Below, in pieces: positions 1 through 12,179 of a stretch of DNA of 64,000 bases. This DNA is from Blasia pusilla. Lineage: Eukaryota > Marchantiophyta > Marchantiopsida > Blasiales. Below the pieces are notes generated by a model. It saw only the letters and a program-made list of their open reading frames with translations. It searched no databases and had not been told where the DNA came from. A program made the translations under genes and the position numbers. How positions within the stretch are numbered: the first letter of the stretch is position 1; the number at the start of each line of letters is the position of its first letter. The DNA is taken from positions 59,768,001-59,832,000 of the forward strand of contig CM114272.1 of NCBI GenBank assembly GCA_050084515.1, in the 5' to 3' direction.

Positions 1-960
1 TTCCTCCTTCTCCTTCTTCTCCTCCTCCTTGTAGTAGGATCCATCATCTGAATTGTCCTCTTCTCCACTAATCCAATCTGTTTGAACCGTTCCTTTTATG
101 GATTTGAGTTAGGTTACAATCACACACAGACCTATCATCACCTTTCCTCCACACCTTGGCATTTGTGCCATGGAGCATACCATGTTGCACCCAAAATAGA
201 AAGTGGAGATAGTAATTTTGTTAAAAATATCTATTTGGAAGATGCTCCTTGTCATTACGTAGTAGAGTTTCAAGAACTCACCATGGATGCTAAAATAGCG
301 TGGTTCCAAAAGATATCATGTCAAGTCTTCTAGCCCCGCCTTACTTTATTGATAATTTGAGAAGGGGAGAAATCCCCATACCTTAGAAATTGTACAAAAA
401 AACACAAGACACTCAACATGATGCTTCTTAAGCCCTTAGCTCCACATTAGTAGTAGCCGTTGTTGCCTACAGGCCGTAGCCGGCCCGACCTCTCGGTGCA
501 TCGCCTCTATACCTTATACTAATTTACATGGTAGTAGAATTAGAGTTGGTTGTAGACCGGCACCTTGTATTTGGGAAAGGTGTACAAGTACCTCCTCCAT
601 GTAACTACTCGCACCTCCTACTTTTGGTGATCTACCATGTGAAGTGCATGTTGATGTGCGAGAATCCATGACACAGATTGCTCCACTAATATGGAGATGT
701 ACTTTTCAACAATATTACTCTAACAAGGGGTCAAACTAATACCCTACCCAACAACAAAATCCGCTAAGGAGTCAAAATATTTCCCATCCAATTTTCTTCT
801 TAAACCACTTCTAAAACGATCTTTACACTTATGCCCAAATAGGAGACAAAAAATGAGAAAAAAAAAGCTAGAAATGGTATGTGCTTTGCCACATCTAAGA
901 GGAAAAAAGACTAATTAACTAATGGAAAATTTGTAGGTGAATAGTTAGAAATAAGGTCTA
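1..960. other. AT-rich DNA, no gene recognised
   Basis: The stretch has only short open frames with no motif I know. There is no repeat structure I can define and no splice-signal pattern supporting an exon. It probably is transposon-derived spacer, but that is inference. Confidence 0.3.
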
Positions 961-983
961 AATGGAGAGGCATAGAGTACAAC

Positions 984-1640
984 ATTGCACAAAAATAGAC
1001 AAGTCGATCCATCGGACAAACATGCCCGGCCTGCAACCGGGCTCACCTCCGAACCCGCACCCGAGTTTGCCTCGGAGCCCGCCACCTAGACCCAGACTGA
1101 CGGAGCCCGCACCGATTGTGTGGCCCATAGGACGGGCTCTAGGCGGGCAGGTGTGGGCTCTAGGCAGGCTTTGGACTAATTGGGCACAAGCTTTGGGCGG
1201 GCACGTGCCGGCTCAAGGCTGATTCGACGCAGGCTAGGGCGAGCACGTGCGGGCCATAGGCGGGCAAGCGCGGGCTGAGAGCTGATTGGGCGCATGCTAG
1301 GGCAGGCAGGCGTGGGCTAGGGTGGGTAGATGCGGGCTCCAGTTGGGCAGGTGCGGGCTCGAGGCGGGCTTGTGCGGGCAAGCGCGGGCTCAAGGCTGAT
1401 TGGGTGCGGGCTAGAGCGGGCAGATGCGGGCTCAAGGTCCTGCATGCGGGCCCAAGATTGGCCGCGAGCCCACATCGAGCCCGCCCCAAGCCGGGCTACG
1501 GACCATGCAATGGGTGTGGACTTGGATGTGGGCTCGAGTGCAGGCCCCAGGTACCAAAGCCTCCATGGGCATGTCCGTCCATAGGACGGACATGGACATA
1601 TTCGCGGACACGGTCTTTGTCCGTGTGCAACCTTGATAGG
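984..1640. repeat. GC-rich repeat element, copy A
   Basis: The ends are inverted relatives of each other: the left end reads CAACATTGCACA and the right end reads GTGTGCAACCTTG. Between them lie degenerate tandem units built from words such as GCGGGCTCAAGGCTGATTGG and GGGCAGGTGCGGGCTC. Copies with the same edges and the same internal words occur at 13.03, 13.44, 33.25, 37.54 and 45.18 kb. No coding capacity is convincing; the open frames in it are a by-product of high GC. It is probably a non-autonomous mobile element with an expanded minisatellite core. The class is unknown. Confidence 0.65.
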
Positions 1641-1794
1641 GGATGAGTCACGTCATTCTCGATTTGCGAGTCAATAAGAAGTCCATTATCACAATAAATT
1701 GTGAGTATTGTAAGGTTCTAGTCCAAGTCTCATGACTTAGAGGTTTTTTCCAAAGCGATTGCAAAGAGTCGTACTAGGTTATGGCTCTCTCGTG

Positions 1795-2030
1795 CGCATA
1801 CACATCACTACACAATCCACATAGCTAGTCACATCTACACAACACCAATCTTCCCAACACACAAACAAAATGAACTCATGTATGTACATTGAGACCATAC
1901 AATCGCCCCCTATATAGCTGGCAATGGAGTCCCCCTAACTCTAGATAGCGGACATCATATCTACCTAACATGATCTACTACTCTTTACACACCTAGCATC
2001 CTCGATGCAATCATAGTTGCAACATCATCT
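1795..2030 (-). repeat. Degraded gypsy LTR and polypurine-tract fragment
   Basis: The + strand word TCGTGCGCATACACATC near 1798 also occurs in the gypsy LTR copies at 13.96 and 14.6 kb. The following sequence (CCCCCTAACTCTAGATAG, then CTACCTAACATGAT) is a diverged version of the region just outside the LTR at 14.73-14.80 kb. This is a fragment of the same gypsy family in - orientation. Confidence 0.4.
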
Positions 2031-4083
2031 AACACATGCTTGCCCTTGGGTCCATCTCATCTATCACCACCTAAAGATATCCATGTATTCGTATATTATC
2101 CTTCAAGACTACAACTAAGCTTTGTGTTGATCCCTCTAAAGAGACCCAACACTCTCCCATCCTCCTCCAAACGCTCTCACACAATACGTGTGGTATCTAA
2201 GGATATAAAATCTCTACTCCAAGAGCATGATTGTCACCTAACTCTATTTGCTCTAAGACACAAGCATGTCTCCACGCTTTCCTCATAAGCTTATCTGCAC
2301 TGCTTTACAAATCAACGCTCATACCCAACAATAGTTATGCGGTCTCAATATGATGGGAAGAGAGACTCACCTTGGCATATCTCCTTCTCGGACTATCCAC
2401 TATCACGATATTCTCCGCATGGGTGCTCCCCTCCAACAACTCCCTTGATAGCTACTCACTACCTATGAATCCTTCTAACGTGGTCGCGACATCACCTCAA
2501 GCACCACCACTACACCTACAAACCATAGATGGAAATGTCTCACTCGTCCATCACTTGATCACCATCTTGGTCGATAAGAAATTTTCTCCTCCTAGAAATC
2601 AAGGATAAAACATAGGGTTATAATACCAGATTCCCTACCAACACATCATATGACTCTACTAGTGTCGTAAACGCACGAGCACACACAATCTCAAGGCATC
2701 TGAAAGATGCCTTGAAAAAGATATCTCTCTTCTCTTATAGCCTTGAGAAGAGCCAAAAGGCTCTTCCCCTAGAAATAACCATCCCCATGGTAACCTTTGT
2801 GCATAGGTTATTTGGTGACACTTAATCTTGTGAGTAGGTCATCTAGCTGAAAAAGAGCAAAAAAAGGAAATCGTCAGAAATAATGCTACCGACTTAACAG
2901 ACCGTCATCAAACTTATCCAACATCTCAAGAAAAAGTTACACTAAAAAAACCCGCTAATCCTATATGCCTTTAAAACGGTAGGAATTTGCATGTATGCTA
3001 ACTAAGATATGATATCTCCTTACACTCACAAACCCAAAAATTTTGAGTTCCAAGATTTGCAAGTTATGTTTTGTGCAAGTTTTGAGTCTCACAATGGTGA
3101 GACTTCAAGGAGATGTACTAGTTTGGTTTGTGAGTGAAGTGGGAGAGCCACAAAGGGTGAAATTAAACCCCAAGAGAAGGTATTTATATCTCAACCTTTA
3201 ACACCCCTAATCTCCTCAATTTTCCTACTTTGGATGTTTTATGGTACCCTCTACCAATTTTGCAAACAAAGATGAAATTGGATATGCTATGGAGGGCTCC
3301 AATAATATTCTCCAAGTGTTAGAGAATTCTTGATTGAGAGTAGGTCTAAGGTGCTAGATAATTACGACACTACTACAAATTTATGTCTATTCAAGTTGCA
3401 CAAAATTCTTGTACTTGGTCAAGTAAATGGTGAAGAATCCTCATAGAGAAAGATGTTGTGCCAATACAACTAATGTCAGATGCCAAGATGAGTGCGCGTA
3501 TAGAAGGCTCATATCCACGTCACCACATATGGTCCATGCAACCTAGACCATTTGTGTCCCTTGCAGATACTAATTTTCATAGAATCCATGATTGTGTTGG
3601 TTTGTATATTACATATTTATTTGGCATAATTGTAAGGATGAGTAAATACTTGCATGCAATTGTGTACATATGTAATTCTTAGTGTAAAAGCACAATCATC
3701 CAAGGAGGTATTGGAAATACATCCTCCAACATATGAGTCAATTTAGCCTTTGAGGATGACTTAGCACATATCTATGTGATTGTCCACAAGATTATAAAGT
3801 TACGACTCTAATTCATGCCCCCATCACCAACACTAATTCATCTAACCAAAAAGGATTGCATAGCAAGACCTGTGCATTGTAAATAAATGTTTTTTATAGA
3901 GTGTTATATGTGCCGACCAAAGGGCTTGATAAGAAACCAAATCTGAGTGGAGGGAAGTATGGTAGAGGGCTACATGTTAGGTAAGGCCATCTTCTACACA
4001 TTCGAGTTGTTGGATCGCCTTGACATTGCAGCACCAAGGTATGGACACTTAGGATGATGGATGATAACATCTGTAACAACGAC

Positions 4084-4086
<3 letters not shown>
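2031..4086. other. AT-rich intergenic DNA, no gene recognised
   Basis: The short open frames at 2040-2288, 2372-2608 and 3458-3682 show no known motifs and no codon periodicity that I can judge by eye. The stretch contains the 2691-2715 hairpin. A fragment of a decayed retrotransposon is likely, because small stem-loops of this kind also sit in the LTRs elsewhere in the window. Confidence 0.3.
2691..2715. repeat. 11-bp perfect stem-loop
   Basis: TCAAGGCATCT and its exact reverse complement AGATGCCTTGA are separated by GAA. A second short hairpin (GAAGAGCC AAAA GGCTCTTC) follows about 35 bp downstream. It resembles the stem-loop in the copia-like LTR at 34878-34904, so this may be an LTR remnant. 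Confidence 0.55.

Positions 4087-4159
<73 letters not shown>
4087..4159. repeat. (GA)n microsatellite
   Basis: About 36 uninterrupted GA dinucleotides. Both strands give long open frames of alternating residues here, which are artefacts of the repeat. Confidence 0.97.
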
Positions 4160-4163
<4 letters not shown>

Positions 4164-7100
4164 GGGCTTGTACAAGAGTGCATTTAACTAGAAATTATGA
4201 TTCCCAAGCACACATTTATATTCTCAAGAATAAATTTTGTATGATAAACTAAGTTGTTAGGTTGATATAACTAGAAGAGGGATGTATTCCCTAATTCAAT
4301 AGCATGAGTGCGATTTCCTTGATTAAGAACCTATACAATTGATATTCCTCAAGGATATCATATAAGAAAGGATATGGCTGATTACTCTACATTGAACCTT
4401 AACATTGTGAAGAGAGTCATTGTCCTACTAACCAATGGTCAGTCATTCACGTAGTTACAACTTGAAGGGAATGATTTGAATATTTTGATCAAGGCACAGG
4501 AAAAGTGACGTACACGAACTTGAGACAATAAAGTATGTTGTACTTTTGAGTAAGAGTTGCATCAATTGGTATACTTCCCCAAAGATTAAGTCTATTATCA
4601 ACTCTCTTGCTATCTCGGATGCATTGCGCGTTGTTCACTATCATACTCTTGAAGGTTTGAAGCTCTTGAGTATAAGAAACATAGTCCTTACTTTTCAAGT
4701 CTTCAATGTGTTTCTAGGTTTGAGATCTTTCCACCGTGTACTTGTTATCAAGTGCAACCTAGTATTTGGAGGTTGAGGGGTCCTTAGATATTTCCGCAGA
4801 CACTACGGCCAGCATTTGGATCTCATTTTTTGAATGAACAAGTGAGTAAAAGCCTCTCACCAAAGGAACCAAAAAAAGCATAACCTCTTGCATTCCCAAC
4901 AAACCATGTTGTCCTCTTTACTCTTTCTGATACTTCCCATCTTCCTTCTCACCCAACAGGATCCCAAGCACAAAATGAAGACCCCACCCCTCTTAGAGTG
5001 CCTTTTACAATGAAGAGATGGTAAGTTATAATTTGCAAAATTGTGACTCCCAATAGCTCTTTGAGAGTACGTTGTGAGCCCCATAGTTGCAAAGTGTGAG
5101 ACTGAGAAGCGACAATTTTTGGTCTGATTGCAAGTTTAACTTGCAATCACTTTTCTAACTCCATTGCAAACCTAGTGCAAATTCCCACAGTCGCAATGGC
5201 AAAACGGTTGCCTACACTTGTAAACCAGCCATAACTCACAAATATGAAATAGGGTTGCACAAAGTAGATTCATAATGGAATTTGGAATAATCCTTTCTTG
5301 GAGAAAATGGACTCACAATTGAGCGTTCCTGACTCCTCTAACCCTAATAAGGGATATTTATTGGAAAAACCTTAAATATATCATCCGAGAAAAACTCACA
5401 AGAAACATATGCTCAAAATTTTGATAGAAAATATCTTTTGGAAATAGCCCCCATGGGTTTTATTTCTCATTTTCAAACTCCTTTTTTTCAATTTTTCCAT
5501 TATGTTTTTTTCATCGCAAGCCCTACTCTTTCTGTCCCATACCATCCATCCAACTCAATGAATTACATGGACAACCAGCGAAATTTCAAGAAAGAGTCGT
5601 AGAGGGAGGTTAGCTACACTTGCTGCTCCTATGCATGCTATGAACAAGTTTCTGTCGCTGCTACTCATGCAACAAGTAGGAACAATCTTGTTAAGCGATA
5701 GCACATCTGAGGATTGGCGTAGCCTTGTACCAACACCAAATTCCTTCATGCACTAGACTCATCAATGTATAACCACAAATCGTGAGCCAGGTTTGTATTC
5801 AATATCTTGTGTCCCTACCCTAGCTATGGATGTGAACTTTCAGTGACTATAATCGTCTAGGTACTATGGTCATATGTTGAGTTCGCCAAGATGATTGTCA
5901 ATGACATGCCAGAGCTACCCCACAAGAACGCTCCTCAAGTTGTTCCACCAACGGATGCCCACCTAAAATTGGCCTACACTTTAGGCCTAGATCAATCTTA
6001 TTGGGGAGGTGGGTTTTCTTCCCAACAGATGGTCCACCTAATTGATCAAAGGAAGACATGGCCAGTCTATCTCTTTTAGAGAGTTAAAAAAGTAGCCCCT
6101 TGCCATAGTTAACCATCATTTTTGTCCTCATTTTTAGATGCTTGTAATCACTTTGCTTTCAAGTCTACTTCATTTACTCTCCGGGTTGAGCTTAACTTAT
6201 GGTTTTTTACTCAAAACCATAAACATGGTACTATATTCCATTGTGTTCTTTGTTTTGCAGAAGAACACGTAGCTCAACTCCATAGCCAATGACTATCGCT
6301 GCATGCTCAGGAATTTCAGCGAAAAAAGAGTACGCTAGCTTTGCAAGGGGAAGCGAGCTTGCTGACTATGGTTCCACGATTTGTTTTCAATGCAATTGTT
6401 GAGAATATAGAGGTCATGGAGAAACATATAAATAAATCTGAAGTGTGCAATAAAACTTTGCACCAAGTTCTCCATTACGTGGACAAAGATCAAGCACAGA
6501 ACATTGCTACGATTCTTTTTCTTCGGGAGAGACTCAATAAAGTCTACTTCACAAGTATTATCAAAATATCCACTCCTCCAACAATATAATTGCTGCACAC
6601 ATGTTGGAGTTGGACTTGTTCTTTCCTATGCCTTAATAACCTTATAGGTCTGTGTGCTTTTTGGAATTCAACATGATCCTCGCACTAGATTTATTGATGC
6701 TCGAACAATGACAAGAGTGATTGTATGACAACAAACATTTCTTAAGAATTGTTGATTGTTTGTGCCAACTTTGTAAAGTCTTTATTTCGTGTTTGAAAAG
6801 ATGGAGAATAAATTGAATATTTTCATCTTCACCCCTATTCATTCCTGAGTTTTTCCGATTCAGTCATTACAATAACTTGCTACTAATCAGTTACAAAACT
6901 AAACTTTGTAACACCACTTGCCTTCCTTGCTATACAACTGCATCTTTCTTTTCATACTATGTAGGAAAGTAATGTAGACTGCGACTCATGTAGCGTGTGA
7001 TTACATGTTTTTCCACAACTCAATCCAACGGGATGTAAATAAACTATCCTAACACAATTACAACAAAGTCCTATTTGCACAACCCAATACTTATATCATG

Positions 7101-8000
7101 TACTTGTCATCATTTTATCCTGGCTCCTTTAGATGCTTGGAGGATATCCATGAACTCAATTTCTAGTTGGTGTTGTTGAAATTTAGCATCCTCTACTATT
7201 TGATAACACAAAAAGCACTAGGTACCCTACCTACTTTCATTTACATGTAAATACTTCTTGTCATATAGAGTTGCCTTATGCAAGTTTATTACAAGTGCCC
7301 AATTGCTATCGGCTTTAAACTATGACTATCACAACCTATCACCTTTACATGGCATGAAGTACAAGCACGTCAAAAATTTTGTACTATTGCGCGACTACTA
7401 TCACGTTCAAGCTAAGGCTACTCATCTATTATCACGTTCATATTCCATAACATACAAGAGGATCTCCTTTCATTCTGGTTATCAAAGTTATGTTAAGTTC
7501 TTCATTGTTTGTGCCCAAGAGAACCGTTCTACCATACATTGCTATTCCCTACTAAGTTACTTTAAGGGTTCTAATATTCATATCCCCCACTCTATCTTTC
7601 GACACAACTTACTTCACCATCCACTTACATTATGTTACTCAGTTTTAGCATCTTGTTTGTTCAAATAAGAAGAGAAAAGAGTTTTACGACCAAGCCTAGG
7701 TGAAAAACTAACCCACATTAAGAAAAACTAACCCGCATTAAGAAAAACTAATAAGGTACTCTTGCCCATGCACCCCATAAAACTTAAAAATCATTATAAA
7801 AAAAAATTCAAATTTGACACGCATAGTTTCTAGAGGGTATGATGCATGCGTCAATAATGTGGGCGTCGTCATGAAAAGTAATCTACGAGAATAACGGAAT
7901 GTTTTCTCAAACTAGAAGAAAAATACGTAATAAGAATGAAGAATAACATTCACCAATCAAAAAAACAAAGAGCTAAATAGCAGAGTAGATACAAACAACA
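4160..8000. other. AT-rich intergenic DNA, no gene recognised
   Basis: Only scattered open frames are present, the longest 136 codons at 7258-7668 on the + strand. That frame has no recognisable motif, no clear promoter and a composition like its surroundings. I see no tRNA, rRNA or transposase signature. Confidence 0.3.
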
Positions 8001-8427
8001 ATACAAAGGTGGGACCCAGGATTAGGATCATGGCACGCAGGTCGCAGGTGCCGTCGGAGGCCGCTTCACGACGGTTTCAGTTGAAACGTGCGATCTGGCT
8101 TGACCCTGACCACTGCCACAACCACGGACTGAGGAACTGACTTACTGATCAACTCCACTGAGTCCACCCTCGGTTCGGTTGAATGAATGGAACGGCAGCG
8201 ACTACGATGTGAGCAACAGTGCTCGCTGCTTCCAAACAGCGTGTTGACTCCGGGCCCTTAAGGCCTTAACTCGGGGGTTGGGTTCTCTCAATGCGGGACT
8301 CCCAATGGCGCGCCCCCACCCCGCCATGAAAGTGCCGGTTAGCCTAACCAGAAGCGGATGAGGGTTGACAGACGAACCGGTCGTCGTCATCATCCTTACG
8401 CTTCCGCCCGCCATGGACTCGCATCAC

Positions 8428-8458
8428 GCTGCGCGAGGCCCATCGGGCCTCGCGCAGC
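8428..8458. promoter_or_regulatory. GC-rich 14-bp palindrome in the promoter of small-gene copy 1
   Basis: GCTGCGCGAGGCCC and its exact reverse complement are separated by ATC. It lies about 27 bp upstream of the TATA-like word at 8485. The arms contain GGCCCA/GGGCC words like the site II elements known from plant housekeeping promoters. A regulatory role is inference; the symmetry is seen directly. Confidence 0.5.
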
Positions 8459-8484
8459 TGCGCTCGCATCCCAAAAGCCAGAGC

Positions 8485-8492
8485 TTTAAATG
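8485..8492 (+). promoter_or_regulatory. TATA-like box
   Basis: TTTAAATG lies about 340 bp upstream of the six-codon first exon at 8833. It is followed by a pyrimidine-rich stretch (CTTTCTCCTCATTCTACG) that would suit a transcription start. The assignment rests on position only. Confidence 0.35.
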
Positions 8493-8832
8493 GACGCATC
8501 CGCAGTCTTTCTCCTCATTCTACGTTCTTCGAAGTCTCTCTAAGAAATGCCTGCTCGCCTCTCCGTGTATCTCCCTCTTTCTCTCTTCTCGCAGAAAATC
8601 CAGCCCACCGCATTTGGAGCGACGAGAATCCAGCACCGACCGATATAGCTTCGTTTCAGTAGAATCCCGCGTTCGAACAGCGATATATTTCCAAGGCTAG
8701 TGCTTTCTTCCTTCCGTGAGAGAGCAAAGTCTGAGCAATTTTGAGCTCCCACCACTGATTGGCAATTTCAAGGCACAGAGATCTGTCATCGGCTGATCGA
8801 TCGAGATCTACAGTGCGAATTTACTCATAAAA

Positions 8833-9227
8833 ATGGCCAGCTACAATGATGTAAGTTCCTACCCTTGATCCATTCACTGATCCGGTCACTTCTCAGATGT
8901 TCAAGTCCTTCGAAATGCCGCATTCTGAAAATGCTCCTTGTCGGTCTTTTCTTGGTAATTTGGTGATTTGACCAATCCACAATATAGTGAACGAAGACTG
9001 ATCGACGTTTTTACTTCTATCTCCAGGTTTTCGGTAACGACTCCATGCCACCTTGGCTCACAGCTACTCAGGACGAGGTGGAGTACAGCGAGCTGAACTT
9101 TGGCACATCTGTTCGCACATTTGCAGCGATGGCGGCACCGGAGCCATCCACTGTTTGCGGTGATTGTACAGTGTTGCCACGCGTGGAAGGCTTCTCATCG
9201 TGGAAATCTCAACATTTCAACAGCTGA
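8833..9227 (+). CDS. Small-protein gene family, copy 1 (VFGNDSMPPWLTA type)
   Basis: Exon 1 (8833-8850) encodes MASYND and ends at a GTAAGT donor. The intron is 176 bp and exon 2 begins at 9027 after CTCCAG. The join is in phase and gives VFGNDSMPPWLTATQ, which matches the other two copies at 50.2 and 63.4 kb (DVFG(N/S)D..PPWLTA.Q). The other copies have a GTAAG donor about 35-45 codons into exon 2. Here the homologous position reads CACCGGAGCC, so the donor is gone and the frame runs on to TGA at 9225-9227, giving about 72 residues. There is no signal peptide or membrane segment. The exon structure repeated three times argues for a real gene; the function is unknown. This copy may be diverged or decaying, or may splice elsewhere. 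Confidence 0.6.
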
Positions 9228-12067
9228 ATGTGATTGATATCATGGATATCAGATTCAAACAACCCGTTGCTGATCGTGCACGACTTTCATGACCAGCAGA
9301 CGATTACATTGATAAATCGATCGATGGCATTTCACGAGGGTCATCGATATTACTGGGATGTTGCCCGAAGTTGGATATGGCAGATTCAGAGAAATTGGAT
9401 CTGGATCCATCAGCGGAAGATTAGTGCCACGAACTTAAAGCAATATTTCATCGACATGCGCTAGAGGCCAGGATGCATTGCTCTGCCGCCTTCGGATTCC
9501 GTCGCCGAGGACCTAGAAATCCGAGAGCAGCGGGTATTCGTGATGCAGATTTGTTTCGGCGTCATAACTCCGACCTGTTCGCAGCACCCTACTTAAGTCG
9601 GCCCAGAGCAAGACCCTTTCAAAGTAGAGTACACATTTTGGCAGATCCACAAGTAATTCTCCTGCTGGGAATCGGAATGACCGACGCTCGTGAATTACAG
9701 CCTACATTCATCCCAATCGATTAGGGGATTCCGCATCGCAGCGGCTCAACGTCGACTTAAGTCGATCTCCAGTAGTGACGCAATCTGTACACTTGTGGAC
9801 TCTGTTTGACTACGACCGCCCCACGACCGGAAGGTGGGGATTTTTCCAGAAGTAGGTGAACTCCCTTTCAGAAATTGTTCCAAGGATCATGGAGACGGTG
9901 ATCCTCCTGAAGATAGAGACTTCACGTCGATTCATGCACGCTACGAGGTAGCCTAGCTTGAGAAAGCCAGGAGCTGGTGTCGGGACTCGATCGAAGTCCG
10001 GATCCGGAGCCCTGCAGACCCATTACGGTCACCAGTAGAATCGATGACTACACCATGGCGTCCAGATAGCCAATGTAACAAAATTTCAATTACCGGCGCA
10101 ATTCATTTGCAGCAATTCAAAGAATCGTTATATTTCTCGAAAAGTTTAAATCCCATATCGGGAGTCAGTCACCTCAATCAAGTTTGTATGTCCAGTGATT
10201 GTTCCGTTCTTTGCTCTCAGCTCTGCATGTATTGGTCCGCCTATAAAATAGGTAAATGGGCTGATTGATTCTACACGATCTAGTACTAGCAGCGAAAGAA
10301 TTCGCATGTCTTCCAGTGTAGGTTCTTACTTAAGCCAGTGCCACATTAAATCTTGCCGGTTCGTCCACCGCATGCGGTCCACCCACCGGGATGAAATTGA
10401 AACGGAGCGGGACCGCTGTAAGTTTTCGGAACGTCTTACTTTATTACACAAACTGCAGATTTGAATGTGATCGAAAACTGTTCCAAAGAACATATAAATG
10501 AATATCCTCCTTCGACCTTGTAGGCGCTTGCAGTATTCTCATATGTCTCGAGGTATCCAGAGAGCTGTAATTGTCACCACGGCCATGGTAGACTGATCCC
10601 GTCAGTTCTCCATTGCCTCGCACTTTCAACGCTCCTTTAGAATGAGTCTCTCGACAATCGATCCTCTCGATTGATGAAAAATCGTGAGAACAAGACAAAG
10701 GCACAATCAAAGAACAAGACAAAGGCACACTCCGATGCATGGCGGAATTCGTGGAGCGGGGAAGAGGTTTGAAAATTCGGAAGGAGACGTCTTCCGACCA
10801 TTCGGTGTGTGTTTCACTGATTTCTCAGATTTCCAACAGTCGGTTCTTATTTTTCCACACTTTCTTCAAACAACGGCTGCGGTTCCTCCTGACTGAATTG
10901 CCAATTCTGTGCCTCCGTTTGTCCTCCTCGCAATTGATTTCTTCCCGTCACTCATTTGCTACCCCGCAATGGGGAGCTGTTGGCAACTTCAGAGGGAGTG
11001 GTAGCGTCTCCACGGTTCAACATTCCCACTGATATAAATTACAATTCACCTTAACATTCCCACTGATATCCCACTTGATGAGCCGTGGTTGAAAGTGAGG
11101 AAGTAGATCAGATTCCTTCCTTCTTGGATCAATTTGGCTCTACGGTAAGTACGAGGCGATATCCTGAAAATCCTACCTCGGGTTTCGTTCGATTCGTCTC
11201 AAGGCGGAGAGGGGAGAGGACCGCTTAATTGCTCGGGTGCGCAGAATGCATAAGTCCAATACCTCGATCTCTCTGCATGCTCGTATCTATCGTCGTTTCT
11301 CATGAATCGGGAACTGTTTCAAATATGAAGCTCGGAATTCAACATGTGAAATTTCCACGCATCCGCATGCATTCACGTACACTGTCAGCAGGCATCATTT
11401 CGTTTCATCTCGCGCAACGCGTTTTCTTGCAAGAAAAGCATTCATTGTTCGTGATCATGTTATCACGTTACTCTCGAAACTTCATGACATGTACTTCGCA
11501 CTGCACAATTGGTTCTCTGATCCTTCGCCGTCGCACGAAACCACAGCAGATCCACGGAAGGATCGAAGAAGCTCATGAGCTCCAAAGACCCAGTAAAGTT
11601 ACCTTTCATTTTACAATCATCGCATTCTACATCATACCCCTTACCGGATCAACAAAACTCCGCACTACTTACGGAATTCCTCCTAAGAAGTCTCCTAACT
11701 TCTGCCTCGATCGTTCATGCTGCGGTCGTGCCAAACGAACTAGCTATCACTAAACTCATCCCTCTCGAAAGCTTCGCGTCTACGCTAACTCCGCCCCGGA
11801 AAAGATGCTTGTCCTAGAGAGCACGCAAACATCCGAGCGGGTAAGTTCGAGTGGGGAGCCATGAGGGTCTACACTAATACTAATACTAATAATATATTTC
11901 AACAAATATCGAAATTAACAAAATATGAGGGCGCTTCCCAAGGCTGGAAAGGTCAAATACGTGGACGGAATTAGAATGAAAGGCGTCCTTCGCATCTCCT
12001 TGGGCTCCGTCGGGTCCATCTGTACGCATTCTTATGCGCTCGAACGGAATATTGCGGGGCATCACGC
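9228..12067. other. GC-richer flank of small-gene copy 1, no further gene assigned
   Basis: Base composition is less AT-rich than in the transposon blocks. Several open frames exist, the longest 174 codons at 11229-11753 (+), but none shows a known motif. A 14-bp palindrome TCGACTTAAGTCGA lies near 9750. A 17-bp direct repeat AACATTCCCACTGATAT occurs at 11019 and 11053. Additional exons or 3' UTR of copy 1 may lie here, but I cannot define them. Confidence 0.3.
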
Positions 12068-12176
12068 GCTTCACACGAAGTCTAGTGTGAAGCCTGAGGG
12101 GGGCCTGAGATTCCTTAGGCTACATGAATTACATCCTAAGGAATCTCTGGTATAAGCGTATACGGAGACTCCGTAT
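12068..12176. repeat. Cluster of three stem-loops
   Basis: Three inverted repeats follow one another. GCTTCACAC pairs with GTGTGAAGC (12068-12093). AGATTCCTTAGG pairs with CCTAAGGAATCT over a 15-nt loop (12108-12146). ATACGGA pairs with TCCGTAT (12160-12176). They sit where the gene island gives way to AT-rich DNA. They may be the edge of a small transposon or a structured 3' end; neither is shown. Confidence 0.6.
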
Positions 12177-12179
12177 GCT

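Noticed and set aside
962-1646. Several long open frames on both strands in the GC-rich repeat, also at 13443-14042 and 33387-33905
   Set aside because: High-GC tandem units lack stop codons by composition. The predicted proteins are low-complexity and change with the repeat phase.
4061-4252. Open frames of alternating Arg-Glu and Ser-Leu over the GA repeat
   Set aside because: They are translations of the (GA)n microsatellite.
7258-7668. 136-codon open frame (+) in AT-rich DNA
   Set aside because: No motif and no supporting signals; the composition equals that of its flanks.
11229-11753. 174-codon open frame (+) in the first gene island
   Set aside because: No known motif, no clear promoter or splice context, and similar-sized chance frames occur in GC-richer DNA. 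It is left as unassigned rather than annotated.
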